This document shows, piece after piece, positions 30,161-38,496 of a stretch of DNA of 64,000 nucleotides. The position numbers were made by a program, and so were the translations under genes. The stretch covers positions 1-64,000 of the forward strand of contig CABXVZ010000004.1 of the NCBI GenBank assembly GCA_902515765.1. The letters run 5' to 3'. The stretch is from an uncultured Alphaproteobacteria bacterium (GTDB taxonomy: Bacteria; Pseudomonadota; Alphaproteobacteria; HIMB59). The notes under the pieces were generated by a model, which was given only the letters and a program-made list of their open reading frames with translations, was not told where the DNA came from and searched no databases. Positions within the stretch are counted from its first letter, which is position 1. Each line of letters starts with the position of its first letter.

Positions 30161-30799
30161 ATGCCAGAAGTATTTATACAAGGTGGAGAAGGAAAACTCC
30201 AAGCAAAATACTCACCTAGTGAGCAAGAAAAGCCTAATATAGCAATAGTTCTTCACCCAAATCCTAAACATGGCGGAACTATGGACAGCAAGGTGAATTA
30301 TGCAGCTTTTAAAGTAATGAAAGAAGCAGGTTTTTCAACACTTAGAATAAATTTTAGAGGAGTTGGAAAAAGTGATGGGGCATTTACTGAAGGCGAAGGT
30401 GAATTAAATGATGCTAGTGTTTCGCTAGACTGGCTTCAAAAAAAGAATGAAGATTTCAGATCTTGCTGGATAGTGGGTTTTTCTTTTGGCGCTTGGATAG
30501 GGTTCCAAACGTTGATGAGAAGACCAGAAGTAGATGGGTTAATTCTAATAGCACCCCCTGTTAATCTCTATGATTTTAATTTTCTCTCACCCTGCCCTAT
30601 TAAAACTCTTATTCTCAGAGCAGAACAAGATGAAATAGTAAAAAAAGATAGCCTGAAAGAATTTCATGAGACCTTTAAAAAACAAAAAAATGCTGAGGTT
30701 TCTATGGAGACAATTTCTAAATCTAATCATTTATTTGAAGGTAAGCTAGAACCTTTAATGGCATCTATATCTAAATATATAAATAAAAATAAAAGCTAA
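30161..30799 (+). CDS. Alpha/beta hydrolase, small serine-hydrolase family
   Basis: A 212-residue alpha/beta hydrolase. I use the ATG at 30161, since the upstream extension to 30131 is not protein-like. It has HPNPKHGGTMDSKV (oxyanion region), RINFRGVGKSDG, the nucleophile elbow GFSFGAW, the acid region LRAEQDEIV and the histidine in SKSNHLFEGKL. This HPHP-like/GFSFGA pattern belongs to a widespread small hydrolase group of unknown substrate. Divergent from mnmA, convergent with anmK with a 4-base overlap. Confidence 0.8.
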   Translation: MPEVFIQGGEGKLQAKYSPSEQEKPNIAIVLHPNPKHGGTMDSKVNYAAFKVMKEAGFSTLRINFRGVGKSDGAFTEGEGELNDASVSLDWLQKKNEDFRSCWIVGFSFGAWIGFQTLMRRPEVDGLILIAPPVNLYDFNFLSPCPIKTLILRAEQDEIVKKDSLKEFHETFKKQKNAEVSMETISKSNHLFEGKLEPLMASISKYINKNKS

Positions 30800-31845
30800 C
30801 ATTTTTCTCCCAAATAAATATCTTTAGATATTCCAGTAGTAGATTTATAAGTCGAATGAATTTTATTTAAATATCTGATAGCTAATAAGCCCATACCTTG
30901 GGACTCAATAAAATCACCATCTAAATCAAAATCATCAATTAAAGAAACATCTCTAAATTTATTTTTAAATAATTTTAATAAAGTTAAGTTTTTTCTACCG
31001 CCACCCATAAGTATTATTTTATATTTTTTGTTGTTATCAATAATACGATTTATACTCTCAGGGATAACAGATAGTAAAGTATAGATTACATCTTCTATAA
31101 GAAAATCATCTTTGATATCTTTTAAGTATTGGTGAAATTGGTTTCTATCAAGAGACTTAGGTAATTTTTTTTTAAAATATTTATCATTTAATATTTTATC
31201 AAATAGGGTATCAATAATCTTACCTGATTTAGATAAATTTCCATTTAAATCAAAATCATAATTTGTTCTTAAACTCAAAATATCATTGATCAATGCATTT
31301 CCATAAGAACTGTCTCCTGCTATAATTTTATTATTTTCAATTAGTGTTATATTTGTTACTCCACCAACATTTATAAATATTGATGAACCTGTTTTTAATT
31401 GATTAGCAATTATTTGATGATATATGGGAATTATAGGAGCCCCACTACCTCCATTAAGAATATCATTCTTTCTAAAATTACAGATGATAGGAGCATGACT
31501 GTTATACTCTAATTTTTTATTGTATAGCTGTATTGAGATTTTTATTGAGGGATCGTGAAAAATTGTTTGTCCATGAATACCAATAACATCAATTTCAATG
31601 TTATTTAAAGATATAAAATTGTTAATTGCTGTTTGGTATTCTTTGTTTAATAATTTAAATACATCTAAATCAGCCAAGAAATTACATTTTATAATTTTAA
31701 GAAGTTCTTTTTTCAATTGAGGGGAATAAGGTGTGAAATTATTTGAAATTTCTATTACTTCTGAAATGCCGTCTGATTTAATGAGACTACAATCTATGCC
31801 GTCTAAAGAAGTTCCTGTCATGCAACCTAGTGCAATATATTCCAT
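30796..31845 (-). CDS. anmK: Anhydro-N-acetylmuramic acid kinase
   Basis: A 349-residue sugar kinase in peptidoglycan recycling that cleaves and phosphorylates 1,6-anhydro-MurNAc. N-terminal ATPase motif ALGCMTGTSLDGIDCSLI, then VIGIHGQTIFHDP, FINVGGVTNIT, AGDSSYGNALIND, and KIILMGGGRKN. Divergent from tyrS with a short gap. No other recycling genes lie nearby. Confidence 0.93.
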   Translation of the reverse strand: MEYIALGCMTGTSLDGIDCSLIKSDGISEVIEISNNFTPYSPQLKKELLKIIKCNFLADLDVFKLLNKEYQTAINNFISLNNIEIDVIGIHGQTIFHDPSIKISIQLYNKKLEYNSHAPIICNFRKNDILNGGSGAPIIPIYHQIIANQLKTGSSIFINVGGVTNITLIENNKIIAGDSSYGNALINDILSLRTNYDFDLNGNLSKSGKIIDTLFDKILNDKYFKKKLPKSLDRNQFHQYLKDIKDDFLIEDVIYTLLSVIPESINRIIDNNKKYKIILMGGGRKNLTLLKLFKNKFRDVSLIDDFDLDGDFIESQGMGLLAIRYLNKIHSTYKSTTGISKDIYLGEKC

Positions 31846-31878
31846 TTTATATCTATAAATTTATGCTAATTATAATAC

Positions 31879-33081
31879 ATGATTGATTATATACAGTTAT
31901 TTAAAGATAGACATCTTTTCAATCAATGCACTAATGAGAACGATCTTAATAACCTACTCAATAAGAAAAAGATAGTATTTTACATTGGTTTTGACGCTAC
32001 TGCGGATGCACTTCATGCAGGTAGCCTCGTTCAATTAAGAGCTATCAAAACTTTAGTTAAACATGGTCATAAAGCGATAGTTTTACTTGGAGGAGGTACA
32101 ACAAAAATTGGTGATCCTTCAGGTAAAGACACCTCTAGAAAAATTTTAACTTATAAAGAAATACAAACTAACATTGATAATTTTAAAAAAATATTCGAAC
32201 ACTATTTTAGAGATTATAAAAAAAATATAACTTTTATAAACAATGATGAATGGCTAAGTCAGCTTAATTATATTGAACTATTGAGGGATTTAGGAAGCTT
32301 TGTATCAATTAATCGAATGTTAACTTTTGAAAGTGTAAAAGAAAGACTTAAGAGGGAGCAATCTTTATCGTTTTTAGAATTTAATTATATGATTTTACAA
32401 AGTTACGATTTTCTTCATTTAAATAAAATATATGAATGTGATTTACAAATTGGAGGTTCAGATCAATGGGGCAATATAGTCCTAGGAATGGAAATCATTT
32501 CAAAAATTAATAAAAAAAATGCTTTTGGATTAACTACTCCGCTTTTGACAACATCTTCTGGGAAAAAAATGGGTAAAACTGAACAAGGAGCCGTATGGAT
32601 CGATCAAAATAAATTTAGCTCATATGATTTTTATCAATATTGGAGAAATGTTGATGATAATGATGTAGAAAAACTTCTTTTAATATTTAGCGATTTAGAC
32701 AAAGAGGAAATTAAGAAAATAGTATTAGAAGATATAAATAAAGCAAAAAAAAATTTAGCATATCTAGTAACTACAGACTGTCATTCTGAGGAGTCTGCTA
32801 AACAAGCAGAAGAAAAAGCAATTTCTATCTTTGAGAAAAATATGTCTGACAATATAGATGAAATTGATTTTGATATAAAAAGCCAAATTAAAATTTTTGA
32901 AGCTATTACCTCCAAAAATTTAGTTTCTTCAAAATCAGAAGCTAAAAGATTAATTGAAGGTGGTGGTATTAAGTTAGGAGACGATCAAATTAAAGATATT
33001 AATCACAGTATAACTCAAAAAGATAATGGTAAAATTTTAAAAATTGGAAAGAAAAAGTTATTTAAATTAAAATTTAATTAG
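31879..33081 (+). CDS. tyrS: Tyrosyl-tRNA synthetase
   Basis: A 400-residue class I synthetase. The HIGH-type motif is HAGSLVQL after GFDATADAL; the KMSKS-type motif is GKKMGKTEQGAVW; DLQIGGSDQWGNI marks the tyrosine pocket. The C-terminal S4 RNA-binding domain is KNLVSSKSEAKRLIEGGGIKLG. Normal length. Converges with the MetX-like gene, overlapping by 8 bases. Confidence 0.96.
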   Translation: MIDYIQLFKDRHLFNQCTNENDLNNLLNKKKIVFYIGFDATADALHAGSLVQLRAIKTLVKHGHKAIVLLGGGTTKIGDPSGKDTSRKILTYKEIQTNIDNFKKIFEHYFRDYKKNITFINNDEWLSQLNYIELLRDLGSFVSINRMLTFESVKERLKREQSLSFLEFNYMILQSYDFLHLNKIYECDLQIGGSDQWGNIVLGMEIISKINKKNAFGLTTPLLTTSSGKKMGKTEQGAVWIDQNKFSSYDFYQYWRNVDDNDVEKLLLIFSDLDKEEIKKIVLEDINKAKKNLAYLVTTDCHSEESAKQAEEKAISIFEKNMSDNIDEIDFDIKSQIKIFEAITSKNLVSSKSEAKRLIEGGGIKLGDDQIKDINHSITQKDNGKILKIGKKKLFKLKFN

Positions 33082-34090
33082 ATAATAAATTGCTTATTTG
33101 ACTATTTACTAAATCTAAGTCTTCCTTACATTTTCCTGCTCCCGCATAATGTCCATAATTTGATGGAATAATTTCTACCCTACCTTTTTTTAAATATTTT
33201 GCCTCTTCAAGGTTTTCTTCAGGAGGAAAATATAAGTCATTACTACCAGGCATTAAAACAACATTAGCTTCTATAGATGATAAAGCATCTTCTAAGTTTC
33301 CTTTAAACATATCATTGTCACTTATATCGTGATGCTGCCATGTTCTAATCATAGAAAGTAGATCGTTTGCATCCCTTTTATAGTAAATAGTTCTCCAAAG
33401 TTTATCTAGAACCTCCTGAGGTGTTTTAAAACCTTCTTTTATATATAGTTTCTCCCTAAACCAATTTTGACCTAAGGCCCAGCCAGCCCAAGCCATAGCC
33501 ATTGTTGTCTTTCCCGCATTTGGCTGTTCTTCATAGTTTCCATTATTCCAATTAAGATCTGAGGTTAATGCAGCATACATTCCTTCCAAAAATACATGTG
33601 TGTGACCACTGGTTTTAGCGTGTGCGCACATTGCTACAATATTTTCAACCATTTTGGGATATTGGGCAGCCCACTGATAAGCTTGTTGACCTCCCATGGA
33701 CCAACCTACGATTAATTTTATTTTTTCTATATGAAAGACTTCTTTTAATAATTGATATTGAGCAGAAACATTATCTTGAATAGTAATTAATGGGAAATTA
33801 GGTCCATTTAAAGGTGATGGACTATTACTTGGAGAGGTTGAGACTCCATTACTAAACATATTTGGAATTATAATAAAATAATTATCAGGATTTATTTGTT
33901 GATCTTTACCAATAAGATATTCTTGTTCAAGATGAGTTCCTGCATATCTTGTTGGATATAAGACTACATTAGATTTATTATCATTAAGATTACCAAAAGC
34001 TAAATAACTTAAATTTAAATCAACTACTTTTTGGGATTTTAGTTTAAAGTTATCAAGCTTAAATGACTTTAATTCTTTTTTATTTATCAA
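33074..34090 (-). CDS. MetX-like alpha/beta hydrolase or acyltransferase
   Basis: A 338-residue alpha/beta-hydrolase of the homoserine O-acetyltransferase-like group. It has NVVLYPTRYAGTH, the nucleophile elbow GWSMGGQQAYQWA (S131), the acid region PGSNDLYFPPEENL and the histidine in NYGHYAGAGK. True MetX reads NxGxGP in the oxyanion region and uses GGSMGGM; the GWSMGG elbow here suggests a different substrate. Its ATG directly abuts the stop of the GS-like gene upstream, so it is a tight two-gene unit. A role acting on an amide, ester or acyl product of that ligase is inference. Confidence 0.7.
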   Translation of the reverse strand: MINKKELKSFKLDNFKLKSQKVVDLNLSYLAFGNLNDNKSNVVLYPTRYAGTHLEQEYLIGKDQQINPDNYFIIIPNMFSNGVSTSPSNSPSPLNGPNFPLITIQDNVSAQYQLLKEVFHIEKIKLIVGWSMGGQQAYQWAAQYPKMVENIVAMCAHAKTSGHTHVFLEGMYAALTSDLNWNNGNYEEQPNAGKTTMAMAWAGWALGQNWFREKLYIKEGFKTPQEVLDKLWRTIYYKRDANDLLSMIRTWQHHDISDNDMFKGNLEDALSSIEANVVLMPGSNDLYFPPEENLEEAKYLKKGRVEIIPSNYGHYAGAGKCKEDLDLVNSQISNLLSN

Positions 34091-35488
34091 TTAAAATAAC
34101 TTTAGGTACTCTTTGATTTCCCAATCAGTTGTAGTTGTATGGTATCTTCTCCATTCATCATACTTGTAACCAATAAAGTTTTTTAACATAGACTCAGAAA
34201 AGACCTCTTTAGTCAAAGGATCCTCTTTAAATGCATCTATAGCTTCTAATAAGTTTCTTGGAAGAGTCTTAATATTTTTTCCCTCTTCTTCAGAAATATC
34301 ATAAAGGCTCTTATTCGTTGCTTCTGGTGGTTCCATTTTCTGAGTAATCCCTTTGGTAGCAGCTGCTGACAGTAATGAAAAAGTTAAGTAAGGATTCTGA
34401 GTTAAATCTGAAGCCCTATCTTCAATGCAATATCTATTTTGAGGAAGTCTTATCATAGAGGATCTATTATTGTTACCATAAGTCATATGTGTAGGAGCCC
34501 AAGTATGCATACCACCGTCAAGACCCTCGACCGAAGGAACAAAACCATTGTATGAATTAACTGTTGGGCAAGCGAGAGCGGTTATTGCAGCCCCATGGTC
34601 TAATATACCAGCAACAGCATTGTAAGCTCTAGATGAAAATTTATCTCCATCTTTATAAATATTTTTATTACCCTCACTGATACACTCAACACTATGGTTA
34701 ATATGAGCTCCTGATCTCCAGTCACTTATCTGTGTTTTAGGCATAAAAGATACGAAATATCCATGTTTTTTTGCTATTTCTTTTAATAAGACCCTTAAAA
34801 AAACAAATCTATCAGCCATACCAAGCATATCAGTATAGCCAAAATCTAATTCGTATTGACCGTATGCTCCTTCAGCTACAACATCATGAAGATCCCAATG
34901 CAAATCATTATTTAAAATATCAATCACTTCTTTTAAAAAATTCATACCATCAATAGAATATTCAGCATCATAACCAAATGCCTGTCTTCTTAAGGGGATA
35001 GGATCGTTGTCAATTGCCTTAACTGGTTTTCCATCTTCCCATTTCATCAAAAAAAATTCAGGCTCAATACCAACATAGAATTTTAAATCGGCCTTAGCGT
35101 TCTTGTAAATTTGTTTTTTTAAAGTTTGTCTTGGACAAACATCATAAGGTTTACCATTCCACCATAAGTCAGAAAATACCCAAGCACATGTTTTATCCCA
35201 AGGGCAAATAACTAAACTGTCTAAATCAGGAACAGGAATTTGATCATTATCAGCCGGTGTTAATTCAGGTACAAAAGATACTGAATGAACAGCAAACTGA
35301 GGGCCTTTGCCAGAGCATAAATCTTCAATGTCACATATTGGCATTGGTTTAGTTTTGGGACTTCCTAAAAAATCTATCCAGTTTGAGTAAATATACTTAA
35401 CTCCTTTAGATACTAAATCTTTTTTGATTTCTTGAACCTTCTTAGGATCAGGTAAGCAGTCTTTAAAATTGTCTATATATTCACCCAT
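34091..35488 (-). CDS. Glutamine synthetase-like gamma-glutamyl ligase, substrate unknown
   Basis: A 465-residue member of the glutamine synthetase superfamily. Recognisable parts: SNWIDFLGSPKTKPMPI, FYVGIEPEFFLMKW, YGQYELDFGYTDMLGMADRF, SFMPKTQISDWRSGAHINHS, NNRSSMIRLPQNRYCIEDRASD, and NPYLTFSLLSAA. In the metal and phosphate motif it reads GAHINHS where GlnA has GMHCHQS, so the second histidine (H271 of GlnA) is Asn. It keeps SLYDISEEE near the end, loosely like the adenylylation loop. Ribosome site AGGAG upstream. Probably glutamylates an amine; it is one of four GS-family proteins here. Confidence 0.75.
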   Translation of the reverse strand: MGEYIDNFKDCLPDPKKVQEIKKDLVSKGVKYIYSNWIDFLGSPKTKPMPICDIEDLCSGKGPQFAVHSVSFVPELTPADNDQIPVPDLDSLVICPWDKTCAWVFSDLWWNGKPYDVCPRQTLKKQIYKNAKADLKFYVGIEPEFFLMKWEDGKPVKAIDNDPIPLRRQAFGYDAEYSIDGMNFLKEVIDILNNDLHWDLHDVVAEGAYGQYELDFGYTDMLGMADRFVFLRVLLKEIAKKHGYFVSFMPKTQISDWRSGAHINHSVECISEGNKNIYKDGDKFSSRAYNAVAGILDHGAAITALACPTVNSYNGFVPSVEGLDGGMHTWAPTHMTYGNNNRSSMIRLPQNRYCIEDRASDLTQNPYLTFSLLSAAATKGITQKMEPPEATNKSLYDISEEEGKNIKTLPRNLLEAIDAFKEDPLTKEVFSESMLKNFIGYKYDEWRRYHTTTTDWEIKEYLKLF

Positions 35489-35579
35489 AGAAATCTCCTC
35501 TTTAAATATAAAGAATATTATATGATGTTAAAAATATTTTTCATTAAGAATAATTATTTAATTATGGTAAGTTTTTTTT

Positions 35580-35831
35580 ATGAACATAAGTTACTTTAAG
35601 AGATCTTGGATCCGATATTATAAGAGAGGTTTTTTTACAGGATTACTAATAATGAGTTTTATTTTAGTGATAGATCAATTTCTTTCTAATCCATTGTTCT
35701 TTAATAAGATAACAAGTCTAGATGTTTTTTTATTTATTTTATCTACAATTTTTTTTGGATCAGTTTTTTGCGGAATCCTCTCAATATTTTTCTTAGTGGT
35801 AGTGGTGTTGGCAACTAAAGAGAATAATTAG
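35580..35831 (+). CDS. Small membrane protein, two membrane segments
   Basis: An 83-residue protein with a basic start (MNISYFKRSWIRYYKRG) and two hydrophobic helices (about residues 17-35, FFTGLLIMSFILVIDQF; and 47-78, VFLFILSTIFFGSVFCGILSIFFLVVVVLA). No recognised family. Divergent from the GS-like gene and convergent with the amidotransferase gene, overlapping by 4 bases. Confidence 0.5.
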   Translation: MNISYFKRSWIRYYKRGFFTGLLIMSFILVIDQFLSNPLFFNKITSLDVFLFILSTIFFGSVFCGILSIFFLVVVVLATKENN

Positions 35832-36565
35832 ATAAGAATTTTTAACCAATTTTCTATTTCTAACTTTCTGTTGTATTTATCTTCTAATTCTAAAGACTCT
35901 AATTTACTTAATAATAAGCTAAATTCATCTTCAGTCATTAATTGAAGATAGTTCTTTTTCCAATATTTCATTAAATTGCCTATAAAGTTATAAGGTAATT
36001 CTGGATGATACTGAGTGCAGAAAATATTTTTATCTTTATGTGCTATTGATTGAATAGATAAATTATTTTGAGAAATAACTTCAAATTCAGAGCATAGACT
36101 TTCTAAACAATCGTAGTGATGACCTGGGGCCGAAAAAGTATCTTGTTTGTTTTCATAAACATTATGATTTTTAATTATTTTAATATTATCAGAGCAGCCA
36201 AATTCTGGTTTTGTGCTTTTTTTTATGGTGTCACCAAAACAAGTTGCTACAACTTGAAGGCCCCAACAGCTTCCCCATAAAGGTTTTTCTAATTTCAAAA
36301 TTTTTTCACAAATTATTAATTGGTCTCTGTTATGTTGATTGGATGTATAAATATTGCCCAAACCCCCTGTCCAAAGAAATGCATCATAGGAGCTAAATTC
36401 AAAACTATTAATGTCTTCTTCATATGAGTTAAAGACTGAAATTTGGGAATTATTTATTTTAGATGATATTATGTTATTAAAAAAGTGGTGTTGGTATACA
36501 CAATTAGCTTTATCATGCTCTTGGTCATGGACTTTTTCCATGCCGCTAATAATTAAAAATTTCAA
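35828..36565 (-). CDS. Class I glutamine amidotransferase-like protein
   Basis: A 245-residue stand-alone GATase1 domain related to the GuaA amidotransferase half. The nucleophile elbow is GSCWGLQVVAT and the His-Glu pair is in QYHPELPY; an LWTGGLGNIY segment is the oxyanion region. The start is TTG at 36565, two bases after the stop of the small gene upstream. Such proteins act as gamma-glutamyl amide hydrolases in some amine pathways; in aniline operons (tdnQ/tdnT) one is paired with a GS-like ligase, as could be the case here with the ligase at 34091-35488. That assignment is inference. Confidence 0.75.
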   Translation of the reverse strand: MKFLIISGMEKVHDQEHDKANCVYQHHFFNNIISSKINNSQISVFNSYEEDINSFEFSSYDAFLWTGGLGNIYTSNQHNRDQLIICEKILKLEKPLWGSCWGLQVVATCFGDTIKKSTKPEFGCSDNIKIIKNHNVYENKQDTFSAPGHHYDCLESLCSEFEVISQNNLSIQSIAHKDKNIFCTQYHPELPYNFIGNLMKYWKKNYLQLMTEDEFSLLLSKLESLELEDKYNRKLEIENWLKILI

Positions 36566-36567
36566 AA

Positions 36568-36738
36568 TTACTTATTAGATCTTGTAAACTTATTAAGGAT
36601 ATAATCGTTATCTTTTTTAGCTATTTTTCTTAAGATAAAGAACATAAATATTACCCATATAACAGCTGCTATGATCCTATTTTCTAGAACTAAACTGACA
36701 ATATTTTGAAAAAAATAGTTTGATGTATTGTAATCCAT
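36568..36738 (-). CDS. Small membrane protein upstream of the amidotransferase
   Basis: A 56-codon gene starting at ATG 36738 (MDYNTSNYFFQNIVSLVLEN). One membrane segment (IIAAVIWVIFMFFILRKIAKK) is followed by a basic tail ending KFTRSNK. Its stop is two bases from the TTG of the amidotransferase gene, indicating an operon, and it begins 13 bases after the terminator hairpin of the amt unit. No recognised family. Codon-like composition and tight packing are the grounds for the call. Confidence 0.5.
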   Translation of the reverse strand: MDYNTSNYFFQNIVSLVLENRIIAAVIWVIFMFFILRKIAKKDNDYILNKFTRSNK

Positions 36739-36750
36739 ATAAAATTAATA

Positions 36751-36769
36751 GGCGGGGATAATCCCCGCC
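36751..36769 (-). terminator. Hairpin terminator of the amt unit
   Basis: Perfect 8-bp stem GGCGGGGA/TCCCCGCC with a 3-base loop, by far the most GC-rich stem in the neighbourhood, followed on the minus strand by TATTAATTTTA. It sits just after the small gene 36785-36958 and before the next gene, so it likely ends the amt-small gene transcript. The T-run is imperfect. Confidence 0.75.
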
Positions 36770-36784
36770 TTAATTATAAAGTAA

Positions 36785-36958
36785 TTATTTAGTTTTGTTA
36801 GCAGTATCTGACTCGTGTCTTGCTGCAAGCATTGTAACAAGTATTAGCAAGGCTGTAACAAGAAGAGTCCAGAATATTAACGTACCTTCACTATTGGCAG
36901 ATGTGAAATAAGCATCTACACCCTCCCAACTATTTTCAGGTCCTGGCCATGAATTCAT
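36785..36958 (-). CDS. Small single-pass membrane protein downstream of amt
   Basis: A 57-residue gene from ATG 36958 with ribosome site AAGGA seven bases upstream. It reads MNSWPGPENSWEGVDAYFTS, then a hydrophobic helix TLIFWTLLVTALLILVTMLA and a hydrophilic tail RHESDTANKTK. It follows the ammonium transporter on the same strand within 22 bases and ends just before a strong hairpin, so it is the second gene of a two-gene unit. It may be an accessory subunit of the transporter; no family is recognised. Confidence 0.6.
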   Translation of the reverse strand: MNSWPGPENSWEGVDAYFTSANSEGTLIFWTLLVTALLILVTMLAARHESDTANKTK

Positions 36959-36979
36959 AATTTATCCTTTCCTTATACT

Positions 36980-38263
36980 TTATGCTGACGTATGTGCTCT
37001 TAGACCCAGTTCAGCCTGATCGATACCTGCTATTTGAACAGCATCTGGAACTCTTAACCATCCCATCATTTTCATGACAAATGATACTCCATATCCAGGA
37101 ACAAAACCTACTAAGAACATTACAATACATCCAACTAATTGACCGCCAAAGCTTGTTGGTGGAATATCACCTGCTGCTGGATAACCAGAAGCAAACAATC
37201 CCATGGCAACTACACCCCAGATACCGGCTACACCGTGAACTGAAACAGCTCCAACTGGATCATCAATTTTGAAGACACTATGCAACCAATTATTCGCAGG
37301 AATAATTATCACACCTCCAACAAAACCAAGAACAAAGGCTAATCCTGGATACCAGACGTCTAGTCCTGAAGCGCAGGAGAATATACCCGCAAGACCACCT
37401 GACATCATCCAAAAAGGATTACCTTTACTCATCCAGAAAGCGCCAATCATGCCTCCGGCTAGACCCATTAAAGTGTTGAATGCAAATGAAGATAGAGTTG
37501 CTGGGGCACCATAAATATTAACCCAACCGCCTAAATCAGCACCAGCCCAGATTAAACAACCACCTAAGAATCCGAAGAAACCAACGATGATCATCAACAG
37601 ACCAACAAAAGAAAATCTTAAATCATGACCTTCAATTTCATTAGCTGAGCCATCAGCATTATACTTACCTACTCTTGGGCCAAGATTCAGAATAACACCA
37701 AATGCAAACCAACCAGCAATCATGTGTACAACACCTGCTGCACCAACATCATGATAGCCAAATTGTGTTACTAACCAGCCATCTGGATGCCATCCCCATG
37801 CAGCGCCTAAGATCCAACAAACTGAACCTAAAAGTACAGCTAGGAAAACAAATGCACTTATTCTAATTCTTTCAAGCACTGCACCTGAGAAAACAGATGC
37901 TGTAGTACATGCAAATAGAGTAAATGCTGCCCAGAATACACCAGTAGCTTGGTCACTTAACATTGGGCCCATGGAGACATTCCATGGAGTTCCGTAACCT
38001 TCTAAATCAATAGGAGTGAAACCTCCTGGGAACGCTAAATAGATATACCAACCAAATAACCAAAACGTCGGAATCATAAAAGCGAACGCTAATAAGTTTT
38101 TTACAGCCGAAGAAACAGCATTTTTAAATCGAGATGCTCCCACTTCGTACATTAAAAAACCAACGTGAATTGTGATCATTAACGCAGTACACCACCAATA
38201 GTATGCTTCCATACTAACGTTGGCTTGCGTCGTCACAAACACTTCTAGTTCTTCAAGTGTCAT
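36980..38263 (-). CDS. amt: Ammonium/methylammonium transporter, Amt family
   Basis: A 427-residue Amt-type channel with about eleven membrane segments. The pore histidines are visible in AAGVVHMIAGWFAFG and GAVSVHGVAGIWGVV, and the ammonium-site Asp in YHDVGAAG. The N-terminal part (VTTQANVSMEAYYWWCTALMITIHVGFLMYEVGASR) differs from E. coli AmtB and fits the divergent marine-type Amt group. Divergent from gmaS across 233 bases. Because Amt proteins also carry methylammonium, uptake of methylamine for GmaS is plausible; this is inference. Confidence 0.9.
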   Translation of the reverse strand: MTLEELEVFVTTQANVSMEAYYWWCTALMITIHVGFLMYEVGASRFKNAVSSAVKNLLAFAFMIPTFWLFGWYIYLAFPGGFTPIDLEGYGTPWNVSMGPMLSDQATGVFWAAFTLFACTTASVFSGAVLERIRISAFVFLAVLLGSVCWILGAAWGWHPDGWLVTQFGYHDVGAAGVVHMIAGWFAFGVILNLGPRVGKYNADGSANEIEGHDLRFSFVGLLMIIVGFFGFLGGCLIWAGADLGGWVNIYGAPATLSSFAFNTLMGLAGGMIGAFWMSKGNPFWMMSGGLAGIFSCASGLDVWYPGLAFVLGFVGGVIIIPANNWLHSVFKIDDPVGAVSVHGVAGIWGVVAMGLFASGYPAAGDIPPTSFGGQLVGCIVMFLVGFVPGYGVSFVMKMMGWLRVPDAVQIAGIDQAELGLRAHTSA

Positions 38264-38496
38264 ATTAATGACCTCCTTATTTATTTTTATAAAAATAATA
38301 AAGAAAAGTGAAACTCATCTCCTAAAATACACATGAGAATCGTTTTACCTATCCTTAAAATTATTTTACTTTTTAATTACATAATTATAAGATTAAATAA
38401 ATTTAAATTTGATAAAAATACATTGATTTATAAGGGTTTTTTTTTATTATAAGCACCTGAATCATGCGCGTATATCACATAGAGGGGTAAAAAATA
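38264..38496. other. Divergent intergenic region between amt and gmaS
   Basis: 233 very AT-rich bases between two divergent genes, presumably holding both promoters. I looked for the TGTTTCA-N5-TGAAACA operator of this region and found only a half-site (GTGAAACT near 38309). No clear sigma-54 -24/-12 element was seen. AGAGGGG just before 38497 is a ribosome site for gmaS. Confidence 0.5.

Noticed and set aside
38264-38496. IclR operator or sigma-54 promoter between amt and gmaS
   Set aside because: Only one TGAAAC half-site was found and no TGGC-N8-TTGC element, so no regulatory site is claimed.
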